The position numbers and the translations under genes are program-made. 6,496 nt of DNA from assembly GCA_945897655.1 (NCBI GenBank), contig CAMDHB010000207.1:1-6496 (forward strand), read 5' to 3'. This stretch comes from Pseudorhodobacter antarcticus (lineage in GTDB: Bacteria > Pseudomonadota > Alphaproteobacteria > Rhodobacterales > Rhodobacteraceae). The first letter of the stretch is position 1; each line of letters begins with the position of its first letter. This document shows positions 1 through 5,904 of this stretch, in pieces. The notes below the pieces were generated by a model, which saw only the letters and a program-made list of their open reading frames with translations, ran no database searches and had not been told where the DNA came from.

Positions 1-1230
1 CAGCGGTCAACCATCATCACCGATTTTCTGAACATGATCTGGGATGGGATTTCGGGCCTGTTGAACGGCGGATCGGCTGACAAGGCCAAGGTCAGCAGTT
101 TTGACGTCGCGCAAAAGCTGTTCGCCGATGCCCGCAATGGTGAGACGAAGGCCAACACCGGGCAAGGGCCCGAGGGTGGGACCTCGTTCTCGGTCGCCAC
201 ACCCATCGTGCACAATGGCGTGGTGCAAGGCGTGGTCGCCGTCACCTCGGCCGAGGGCGAGATTGACCGGTTGGTGCGTTATGAACGCGAACAGATCCTG
301 CAGATGTTCGTGATTGCCCTGCTGGTGTCGATCGGCCTGTCGCTGGTTCTGGCTTCGACCATCGCGAACCCCTTGTCCGACCTTGCCGCCGCCGCCGAAA
401 TCGGCGGTGACCGGGATGGGCAAGCGCGCAATGCGGGCCGCGTGCGCATTCCCGACCTGACGGCGCGGCCTGATGAGATTGGCCGCCTGTCGGTGGCGAT
501 GCGGGGCATGGTGACCGCGCTTTATGACCGGATTGACGCCAACGAACAATTCGCGGCGGACGTCAGCCATGAAATCAAGAACCCGCTTGCCTCGCTCCGC
601 TCTGCCGTGGGCAGTTTGCGCTTTGTGAAGAAGGAAGAGCACCGCGAAAAGCTGCTGGATGTGATCGAACATGATGTGCGGCGGCTGGACCGGCTGGTCA
701 GCGACATCTCGAACGCCTCGCGGCTGGACAGCGAGTTGGTCAAGGAAGAAGAAGAACAGTTCAACCTGATCAAGACCCTGTCCAACCTGTGCGAATATCT
801 GGGCAAGCAGGCGAATGAGAAGGGGGTCGAGTTCATCACCGATTTCCCGACCGACCCCATCCGCATCAACGGGTTGGAGGCGCGTCTGGCGCAGGTCTTT
901 GTCAACCTGATCACCAATGCCATATCGTTCTGCGACAAGGGCGATGCGGTGCGGGTCTGGGCGCGCAAACGCGAAAACCGCGTGCTGATCGTGGTCGAGG
1001 ATACCGGCCCGGGCATACCGGAATCAGCGCTGACCAAGGTGTTCAAGCGGTTCTATTCCGAACGTCCGCAGGGCGATTTCGGCAACCATTCCGGCCTGGG
1101 CCTAGCGATTTCCAAACAGATCGTCGAGGCGCATGGCGGCGTTGTCTGGGCCGAAAACATCCGCCCGACCCAGGCCGACGTCACGTCGGAACCTTTGGGC
1201 GCGCGGTTCGTGGTTGGCCTGCCGGTGTGA
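1..1230 (+). CDS. chvG: ChvG-like sensor histidine kinase, 3' part (5' end outside window)
   Basis: The frame is open from the first base, so the start lies upstream; the ATG at 34 is internal. About 409 residues are visible, probably two thirds or more of the protein. In order (window codon numbers) they are: the end of a periplasmic sensing domain, a transmembrane helix at about 99-122 (ILQMFVIALLVSIGL...), a HAMP-like linker, the dimerisation/phosphoacceptor domain with H-box DVSHEIKNPLASL (His190), then an ATPase domain. The ATPase domain has an N-box (VNLITNA, 301-307), a G1 box (EDTGPGIP, from about 333) and a G2 box (GLGLAIS, 366-372). All catalytic boxes are intact. The H-box context and the hprK-EIIA-HPr neighbours fit ChvG, which phosphorylates the response regulator ChvI; in rhizobia it responds to acidity or envelope signals. 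chvI would be expected just upstream, outside the window. The ligand here is unknown. The stop overlaps the next start by 4 bases. Confidence 0.85.
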   Translation, partial: QRSTIITDFLNMIWDGISGLLNGGSADKAKVSSFDVAQKLFADARNGETKANTGQGPEGGTSFSVATPIVHNGVVQGVVAVTSAEGEIDRLVRYEREQILQMFVIALLVSIGLSLVLASTIANPLSDLAAAAEIGGDRDGQARNAGRVRIPDLTARPDEIGRLSVAMRGMVTALYDRIDANEQFAADVSHEIKNPLASLRSAVGSLRFVKKEEHREKLLDVIEHDVRRLDRLVSDISNASRLDSELVKEEEEQFNLIKTLSNLCEYLGKQANEKGVEFITDFPTDPIRINGLEARLAQVFVNLITNAISFCDKGDAVRVWARKRENRVLIVVEDTGPGIPESALTKVFKRFYSERPQGDFGNHSGLGLAISKQIVEAHGGVVWAENIRPTQADVTSEPLGARFVVGLPV

Positions 1231-1664
1231 CACCGCCAAGTCCAGGTCTCGCTGTCCTGATGCACGCCACCTGCGTTGCGGTGTCAGGCCGGGGCGTGCT
1301 GATCACGGGCCCCTCGGGCGCGGGCAAATCGGCACTAGGCTTGGATCTGATGGCGCTGGGGGCCGAACTGGTGGCCGATGATCAGACCGAACTGACCCTG
1401 CACGGCACCCGTGTGATCGCCCGCTGCCCCCCACCCTTGCGCGGGCTGATCGAGGCGCGTGGCGTGGGCATCCTGACCGCACCCCCGCTGGAGGAGGCCG
1501 AAATCGCGCTGGTTGTCGATCTGGCGCAACCCGAACCTGACCGGCTGCCGCCCTTGCGCAAAAGAGCTTTGCTTGGCCAACTGATTGATCTTGTGCTGGG
1601 GCAGGGCAATCCCCATTTGACCTCCTCAGTTCTGCGCTATTTGATGGGCGCGAGACAGGCTTGA
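1227..1664 (+). CDS. hprK: Short-form HPr kinase/phosphorylase
   Basis: Predicted to phosphorylate HPr on Ser46 (the partner gene lies 1.3 kb downstream), using ATP in the cytoplasm. The 145-residue protein corresponds only to the C-terminal catalytic domain of the Gram-positive enzyme (about 310 residues). This short form is typical of alphaproteobacteria. Visible motifs: His13 in the MHATCVAV segment at the place of the conserved catalytic-domain His, Walker A GPSGAGKS (28-35), the acidic pair in VADDQTEL (49-56), and the family signature IEARGVGI (75-82). The GTG start at 1227 gives a 4-base GTGA overlap with the upstream kinase gene. The alternative ATG at 1260 would give 134 residues beginning MHATC and still keep every motif. 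Neither start has a strong Shine-Dalgarno, so translational coupling is likely. Family assignment is firm; whether it also has phosphorylase activity cannot be judged from sequence. Confidence 0.9.
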   Translation: MTPPSPGLAVLMHATCVAVSGRGVLITGPSGAGKSALGLDLMALGAELVADDQTELTLHGTRVIARCPPPLRGLIEARGVGILTAPPLEEAEIALVVDLAQPEPDRLPPLRKRALLGQLIDLVLGQGNPHLTSSVLRYLMGARQA

Positions 1665-1670
1665 TCCACG

Positions 1671-2588
1671 ATGCAAGATTTGACCGAAAGCCAAGAACAC
1701 CGCCTTATCCTGATCACCGGCCCGTCCGGCGCGGGCCGGTCAACGGCCTTTCACGCGTTGGAGGATCTGGGATACGAGGTCATCGACAACCTGCCCCTGA
1801 GCCTGATCCCCCGGCTGATCGAAGGGCCGCCCTTGGGCCGGCCCATCGCGCTGGGTCTGGACGTGCGCAACCGCGATTTCAACGCCAATGGCGTTATCGC
1901 GTTGATTGACCGGCTGACTCGCGACCCGCGTGTGACGCTGGATGTGCTGTACCTGGACTGCGCGCCTGCCGTGCTGATCAGCCGCTACAGCCAGACCCGC
2001 CGCCGCCATCCCGTGACCGAAGCCGCCACCCCGGCCGAGGGGATTGAGCGAGAAATTGACCTGTTGGCCCCGATCCGGGTGCGCGCCGACCATCTGATCG
2101 ACACTTCCGAGATGTCACCGCATGAGCTCAAGGCCGAAATCGGCCAGTGGTTCGACCCGGGCGAGGACCGGCGTCTGTCAATATCAGTGCAAAGTTTCAG
2201 CTACAAACGCGGGCTGCCACGCGGATTGGACATGGTGTTTGACTGCCGTTTCCTGACAAACCCCTATTGGGACCCGGCGCTGCGGGACCGTGACGGGCGT
2301 GATTCGTCGGTCGCAGCGCATATCGAGGCCGACCCCCGCTTTGCGCCGTTCTTCCAGAAGTTGCAGGAACTGGTGCTGATGCTGCTGCCGGCGCAACTGG
2401 ATGAGGGCAAGGCGCATCTGGCCATTGGCTTTGGGTGTACCGGAGGGCAACACAGGTCTGTTGCAGTTGCAGAAAAGTTGGCACAGGTCCTTGCGGAAGC
2501 GGGCTGGCAGGTGTCAAAACGGCATCGTGAACTGGAACGCAGGGTGGCCCCATTGGGCACGGACGGTAACGGGGTAGTGCGCGCGTGA
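1671..2588 (+). CDS. rapZ: RapZ-family P-loop protein (YvcJ/YhbJ)
   Basis: 305 residues, slightly longer than E. coli RapZ (about 284). The N-terminal nucleotide-binding domain carries a Walker A-like GPSGAGRS (17-24), in which the usual Lys is Arg23, followed by EDLGYEVIDNLPLSL (31-45), LDVRN (63-67), LYLDCAPAVLISRY (93-106) and TRRRHP (109-114). The C-terminal domain carries FSYKRGLPRGLDMVFD (176-191), RFLTNPYW (193-200) and the signature GFGCTGGQHRSVAVAE (253-268), ending in a basic KRHRELERR stretch (283-291). In enterobacteria RapZ binds the GlmY/GlmZ small RNAs and controls GlmS (amino-sugar synthesis) through RNase E. The targets in alphaproteobacteria are not established, so the role here is open. 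ATG 1671 is the first possible start: two codons earlier lies the in-frame TGA that ends hprK. No clear Shine-Dalgarno is visible. Its position between hprK and EIIA points to a link with PTS or carbon signalling. Confidence 0.93.
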   Translation: MQDLTESQEHRLILITGPSGAGRSTAFHALEDLGYEVIDNLPLSLIPRLIEGPPLGRPIALGLDVRNRDFNANGVIALIDRLTRDPRVTLDVLYLDCAPAVLISRYSQTRRRHPVTEAATPAEGIEREIDLLAPIRVRADHLIDTSEMSPHELKAEIGQWFDPGEDRRLSISVQSFSYKRGLPRGLDMVFDCRFLTNPYWDPALRDRDGRDSSVAAHIEADPRFAPFFQKLQELVLMLLPAQLDEGKAHLAIGFGCTGGQHRSVAVAEKLAQVLAEAGWQVSKRHRELERRVAPLGTDGNGVVRA

Positions 2589-2983
2589 TCGGGATCGTGA
2601 TTGTCGCTCATGGTGGGTTGGCGCGGGAATACATGTCCGCGGTCGAACATGTTGTCGGCCCGCAGCCGAACATGCAGGCGATCGCGATCGAGGATGATTG
2701 CGACCGTGGCAAGAAACAAGCCGAGATTTGCGCGGCTGCCAATAACGTGGATCATGGTGGCGGCGTTGTGGTTGTGACAGATATGTTTGGTGGCTCGCCC
2801 TCGAACCTGTCCTTGCTGGCCTGTGCCGGGGGGCCGGGACGGCGAATCATCTACGGCGCCAATCTGCCCATGCTGATCAAACTGACGAAATCACGGGGCC
2901 TGGCCGTGCAGGATGCCGTGACCGCGGCCTTGGAAGCCGGGCGCAAATATATCAACAGCGTCGACCTTGGCGGCGGGGTTTAA
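2585..2983 (+). CDS. PTS EIIA component, mannose family
   Basis: 132 residues, the size of a stand-alone EIIA-Man domain. His9 in MIGIVIVAHGGLA matches the phospho-acceptor His of E. coli ManX (His10). The conserved VVTDMFGGSPSNLSL (63-77) and GANLPMLIKL (91-100) segments follow. It should accept phosphate from HPr-His15. With no EIIB/EIIC nearby it probably acts as a regulatory phosphoprotein rather than in sugar uptake. It starts with GTG and overlaps the rapZ stop by 4 bases (GTGA), a sign of coupled translation. A gap of only 7 bases precedes ptsH. Often annotated manX or ptsM-like; a precise symbol is not warranted. Confidence 0.92.
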   Translation: MIGIVIVAHGGLAREYMSAVEHVVGPQPNMQAIAIEDDCDRGKKQAEICAAANNVDHGGGVVVVTDMFGGSPSNLSLLACAGGPGRRIIYGANLPMLIKLTKSRGLAVQDAVTAALEAGRKYINSVDLGGGV

Positions 2984-2987
2984 GGGA
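2982..2987 (+). promoter_or_regulatory. Ribosome binding site of ptsH
   Basis: AAGGGA sits 3 bases before ATG 2991 and overlaps the EIIA stop codon (TAA 2981-2983). It decides the HPr start in favour of ATG 2991 over an upstream in-frame TTG at 2967, which would add eight residues not seen in HPr proteins. Confidence 0.7.
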
Positions 2988-2990
2988 AAC

Positions 2991-3260
2991 ATGACCACAC
3001 TCACCCTGCCCATCGTCAACGAAAAGGGCCTGCATGCCCGCGCCAGCGCCAAGTTCGTCGAGGTGGTGGAAGAGTTTGACGCAACGGCACAGGTCACACG
3101 AGACGGCATGACGGTGTCTGGCGACAGTATCATGGGGCTTTTGATGTTGGCAGCCTCTCGCGGAACCACTATTGAGGTGGAAACCGGCGGACCGCAGGCG
3201 GCAGAATTGGGCGTTGCCCTGACGGCGCTTGTGGCGAACCGATTTGGCGAAGACCGCTAA
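2991..3260 (+). CDS. ptsH: Phosphocarrier protein HPr
   Basis: 89 residues, the normal HPr length. His15 in EKGLHARASAKF is the active-site residue that takes phosphate from Enzyme I and passes it to EIIA. Ser46 in TVSGDSIMGLLML lies exactly at the regulatory position phosphorylated by HPr kinase. Both switches are therefore present, matching hprK and EIIA in the same gene row. Enzyme I is absent from the window and must be encoded elsewhere, possibly as a PtsP-type enzyme (inference). It is the last gene of the tight cluster. The next gene starts 45 bases on with its own strong ribosome binding site, and no clear terminator lies between them. Confidence 0.95.
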   Translation: MTTLTLPIVNEKGLHARASAKFVEVVEEFDATAQVTRDGMTVSGDSIMGLLMLAASRGTTIEVETGGPQAAELGVALTALVANRFGEDR

Positions 3261-3287
3261 GGCCATTTTCTGGTCAGGCTGGTTGAT

Positions 3288-3295
3288 AAGGAAGG
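3288..3295 (+). promoter_or_regulatory. Ribosome binding site of the acyltransferase gene
   Basis: AAGGAAGG lies 10 bases before GTG 3306 and supports that start. The in-frame ATG at 3315 would leave an unusually long 19-base spacer. Confidence 0.6.
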
Positions 3296-3305
3296 CTGAC
3301 GCGCC

Positions 3306-4193
3306 GTGACCGAGATGCAAAAGACCGGCCCGATGGCACCCCAGGCGGTTCCCTTGCGGGCTACCGAGCAGCGCTATGACATGCGCAGGCTGTCCTATGC
3401 CGGCACCTTCACGAACCCATTCAAGGCCGGATCGATTCGCGCGATTGAATGGATAACGGCCAAACTGAAACTGCTGAGCATGATCCGCAGCTTTGAGCGG
3501 TCGGGCGCGCCGGTGGGTGTGACCTTTTGGTCCAAGGCGATCCGCCATATGGGCATCCGCATCGACACGCCGGAAGAGGAGATTGCCCGCATCCCCAAGA
3601 CCGGGCCGGTGGTCATGGTGGCCAACCATCCGCATGGCTTGGTGGACGGCATGATCATGGCCGAAATGGTCAGCCGCGTGCGCCCCGATTTCCGCATCCT
3701 GACCCGCAGCCTGTTGTCCGGCATCCCCGAGATCGAAGAATTCATGATCCCGGTGCCCTTTCCGCATGAGGAGAACGCCCGCGAACTGGGGCTCGAGATG
3801 CGCGACAAGACGATGGCGCATCTGCGGAACAAGGGGCTGGTGATTCTGTTCCCGGCGGGCAAGGTCGCGATGTCCGAAACCTGGTTCGGCCCGGCGGTCG
3901 AGGCGGAGTGGAACGTTTTCACCCACAAGATCATCCGCGCCTCGGGGGCGACGATTCTGCCGATCCGGTTCACCGGGCAAAACTCGCGGGCGTTTCAGAT
4001 TGCCAACAAGCTGGGCGATACGCCGCGGCAGGGTTTGCTGCTGTATGAAATCAAGCGCGCCCTGTTCAAACCGCAGCGTCCCTTTATCGGCGAGCCGATT
4101 CCGGCCTCGGAACTGGACAAATGGCCCAGCAACCCGCGCGGCTTTCTGGCTTGGCTGCGCGAGCATACCTTGTCACTGGGTCAGCCTAAATAA
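3306..4193 (+). CDS. PlsC-like lysophospholipid acyltransferase family protein
   Basis: 295 residues. The acyltransferase core is recognisable: VVMVANHPHGLVDGM (102-116) is motif I, with His108 and Asp114; ILTRSLLSGIPEIEEF (131-146) precedes motif II; LVILFPAGKVAMS (178-190) is motif III; and TILPIRFTGQNS (216-227) is motif IV. The motif I spacing is H-X5-D rather than the textbook H-X4-D, as seen in a divergent branch of the superfamily with NHPxGxxDG. No signal peptide or clear transmembrane helix is obvious; the roughly 90-residue N-terminal extension is rich in basic residues and could associate with the membrane. Likely role: transfer of an acyl chain to a lysophospholipid or aminolipid at the inner membrane. 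The substrate cannot be told from sequence, and it is not a clear OlsA or housekeeping PlsC. The gene may be co-transcribed with ptsH. Its 3' end overlaps the convergent kinase gene by 8 bases. Confidence 0.8.
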   Translation: MTEMQKTGPMAPQAVPLRATEQRYDMRRLSYAGTFTNPFKAGSIRAIEWITAKLKLLSMIRSFERSGAPVGVTFWSKAIRHMGIRIDTPEEEIARIPKTGPVVMVANHPHGLVDGMIMAEMVSRVRPDFRILTRSLLSGIPEIEEFMIPVPFPHEENARELGLEMRDKTMAHLRNKGLVILFPAGKVAMSETWFGPAVEAEWNVFTHKIIRASGATILPIRFTGQNSRAFQIANKLGDTPRQGLLLYEIKRALFKPQRPFIGEPIPASELDKWPSNPRGFLAWLREHTLSLGQPK

Positions 4194-5169
4194 GGCCCTC
4201 TTTGCGGAACAGCGCCTTCAGGTCAGTTTCCGGCCGCGCGCCGTAGTGGCTGATCACCTCAGCGGCCGCCACACAGCCCATCCGCCCGCAGATGGCCAGC
4301 GATTGGCCGGTTGCGATGCCGTAGAGGAACCCTGCCGCAAACTGGTCACCCGCCCCGGTGGCATCAACCGGCACGACGCGCCGCACTGGCACGACGGCCT
4401 GTTCGGCCCCGCGCACCACGATCACGTCATGGCCTGACCGCGTGCAGGCAATCAGGCCAGAATCGGCGGCAGCCTGTTCCAGTGCTGCGGACAGGTCGGT
4501 CTGATACAGCGAACACCACTCATGCTCATTCCCGATCACGAAATCCAGATCCTTGACCAGACGGCGGAAATCGTCGCGGTGCCGTTCCACGCAGAAGGGG
4601 TCTGACAGCGCAATGCCCGCCTTGCCGCCGCCCTGCTGACAGAGCTTGGCCGCCCGTTCAAACGCCTGCTTTCCGGCGGGCTTGTCATACAGATACCCCT
4701 CCAGAAACAGCAGTTCCGCCCGACCCGCCACATCATCGGCCACATCCTGCGGCCCGAGGTCCGAGGAGATGCCAAGATAGGTGTTCATCGACCGCTCGCC
4801 ATCCGGCGCCACAAAGATCATCGAGCGTGAGGTGGGCAGATCACCGCCCGCGACCGGCGGGTTGACGAAATCAGTGCCCTGTTCGGCCATCGTGCTGGCA
4901 TAAAAGCGTCCCAGCGCATCATCATGCACCCGCCCGATGAACCCCGTGGTCAGCCCCAGATTGCCAAGCCCCGCCAGCGTGTTGGCCACCGATCCGCCCG
5001 GTGCCTGAACCCGGTCCTTCATGGCGCCATATAAAAGCTCGCCACGCTCTTTCTCGACCAGTTGCATGATGCCCTTTTCAATGCCCATCAGCTCCAGAAA
5101 GCTGTCATCAGCGGGTGAAAAGACGTCCACAATAGCATTGCCAATGCCGACGACCTGATAAGTTTTCAT
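4186..5169 (-). CDS. PfkB-family carbohydrate kinase, probable adenosine kinase
   Basis: 327 residues, normal for the family. The N-terminal VVGIGNAIVDVFSPAD (6-21) is the substrate-side motif, and APGGSVANTLAGLGNLG (56-72) is PfkB signature 1. IGNEHEW (212-218) is an NExE-like motif. PVDATGAGDQFAAGFLYG (267-284) is signature 2, with the anion-hole GAG and catalytic Asp275. Proteins with this sequence pattern in Rhodobacterales are usually called adenosine kinase (ATP + adenosine to AMP, purine salvage). Ribokinase-like sugar or other nucleoside specificity cannot be excluded, so no symbol is given. The ATG is preceded by GAGGA 9 bases upstream (5183-5179) and overlaps the nth stop (ATGA), so the two genes are coupled with nth first. 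The stop overlaps the convergent acyltransferase stop region, leaving no room for a terminator between them. Confidence 0.88.
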   Translation of the reverse strand: MKTYQVVGIGNAIVDVFSPADDSFLELMGIEKGIMQLVEKERGELLYGAMKDRVQAPGGSVANTLAGLGNLGLTTGFIGRVHDDALGRFYASTMAEQGTDFVNPPVAGGDLPTSRSMIFVAPDGERSMNTYLGISSDLGPQDVADDVAGRAELLFLEGYLYDKPAGKQAFERAAKLCQQGGGKAGIALSDPFCVERHRDDFRRLVKDLDFVIGNEHEWCSLYQTDLSAALEQAAADSGLIACTRSGHDVIVVRGAEQAVVPVRRVVPVDATGAGDQFAAGFLYGIATGQSLAICGRMGCVAAAEVISHYGARPETDLKALFRKEGLI

Positions 5170-5810
5170 TGGGTTTTTTCCTCATATGCGCAGAATTCAG
5201 AAATGGGGCAGTCGCCGCAGCGCGGTTTGCGCGCGGTGCAGATATAGCGGCCATGCAGGATCAGCCAGTGGTGGGCATGAAACTGAAACTGAACCGGAAC
5301 GTGATCCTCGATTGCGCGTTCGACGGTTTCCACGTCACGGCCGGGGCAAATGCCGGTGCGGTTGCCGACGCGGAAGATATGGGTGTCCACGGCCTGCGCG
5401 GGGTGGCCAAACCACATGCTTAGCACCACATTCGCCGTCTTGCGCCCGACACCGGGCAGGGATTGCAGCGCGGCACGGCTGGATGGCACCTGCCCGCCGA
5501 AATGTTCGACCAGCAGTTCCGCCATGCGGATCACGTTCTTGGCCTTGTTGCGATAGAGGCCAATGGTCTTGATATGCTGGATCAGCCCCTCTTCGCCCAA
5601 GGCCAGCATCTTGGCGGGCGTGTCGGCTATGGCAAACAATGCGGCGGTGGCCTTGTTCACGCCAACGTCGGTGGCCTGTGCCGACAGGGCGACAGCCACC
5701 AGCAGGGTATAGGCGTTGACATGGTGCAACTCGCCCTTCGGTTCCGGCTCCTGGGCCTGAAACCGGGCAAAGATCGCCGTCATCGTGGGGTAGTCAAGTT
5801 GCCGCGCCAT
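5166..5810 (-). CDS. nth: Endonuclease III (DNA glycosylase/AP lyase)
   Basis: A base-excision repair enzyme that removes oxidised pyrimidines and cleaves the abasic site. From ATG 5810 the protein has 214 residues (E. coli has 211). The helix-hairpin-helix LPGVGRKTANVVLS (118-131) contains catalytic Lys124, and VDTHIFRVGNR (141-151) contains catalytic Asp142. The 4Fe-4S cluster ligands are Cys191, 198, 201 and 207 with the canonical C-X6-C-X2-C-X5-C spacing. All sit four residues after their E. coli equivalents, so nothing is missing. The frame also opens at ATG 5873 (235 residues), but those 21 extra residues do not look like Nth. MARQLDYPT is the expected N-terminus and has AGGG 5 bases upstream (5819-5816). 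It is translationally coupled to the downstream kinase gene by a 4-base overlap. Confidence 0.95.
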   Translation of the reverse strand: MARQLDYPTMTAIFARFQAQEPEPKGELHHVNAYTLLVAVALSAQATDVGVNKATAALFAIADTPAKMLALGEEGLIQHIKTIGLYRNKAKNVIRMAELLVEHFGGQVPSSRAALQSLPGVGRKTANVVLSMWFGHPAQAVDTHIFRVGNRTGICPGRDVETVERAIEDHVPVQFQFHAHHWLILHGRYICTARKPRCGDCPISEFCAYEEKTQ

Positions 5811-5904
5811 ATGCGCCCTATGCCCCAGCGTGGCCCGCCAAACAAGCAGGTTTCGGGTCGCATCAGGGGGCATCAGACCCTAATGTCGACTGAAGGAGGC
5901 CGCC
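5811..5904. promoter_or_regulatory. Divergent intergenic region between nth and the ada-like gene
   Basis: This is the only place in the window where promoters for both nth (leftward) and the ada-like gene (rightward) would be expected. No convincing sigma-70 -35/-10 pair is seen; CCTAAT (5878-5883) is at best a weak -10. It holds an inverted pair GGGTC (5855-5859) and GACCC (5876-5880) enclosing a direct repeat CATCAG (5861-5866 and 5871-5876), spaced by 10 bases. The promoter role is inferred from gene orientation. Confidence 0.4.
5893..5899 (+). promoter_or_regulatory. Ribosome binding site of the ada-like gene
   Basis: AAGGAGG, close to the perfect Shine-Dalgarno, lies 5 bases before ATG 5905 and fixes the start. 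It is the strongest ribosome binding site in the window. Confidence 0.75.

Noticed and set aside
522..1046. 174-residue minus-strand open frame opposite the sensor kinase
   Set aside because: Ser/Arg/Thr-rich composition without motifs, fully covered by the kinase ATPase and H-box coding region; a shadow frame.
2967..2990. Upstream TTG start for HPr adding eight residues
   Set aside because: The ATG at 2991 has an adjacent AAGGGA site and gives the exact His15 and Ser46 numbering of the family; the extension overlaps the EIIA gene.
3261..3275. Small hairpin GGCCA/TGGTC (one G-T pair, 5-base loop) after ptsH
   Set aside because: The stem is only five pairs and no T-tract follows, so it is not a credible intrinsic terminator.
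2952..4166. 404-residue open frame on the minus strand opposite ptsH and the acyltransferase gene
   Set aside because: It lies antisense to two genes with clear family motifs, shows no recognisable domain, and has the His/Arg/Gly/Gln-rich composition usual for antisense frames in GC-rich DNA.
5878..5883. CCTAAT as a -10 element for the ada-like gene
   Set aside because: It matches only four of six consensus bases and has no recognisable -35 at the right distance, so it was not called as a promoter.
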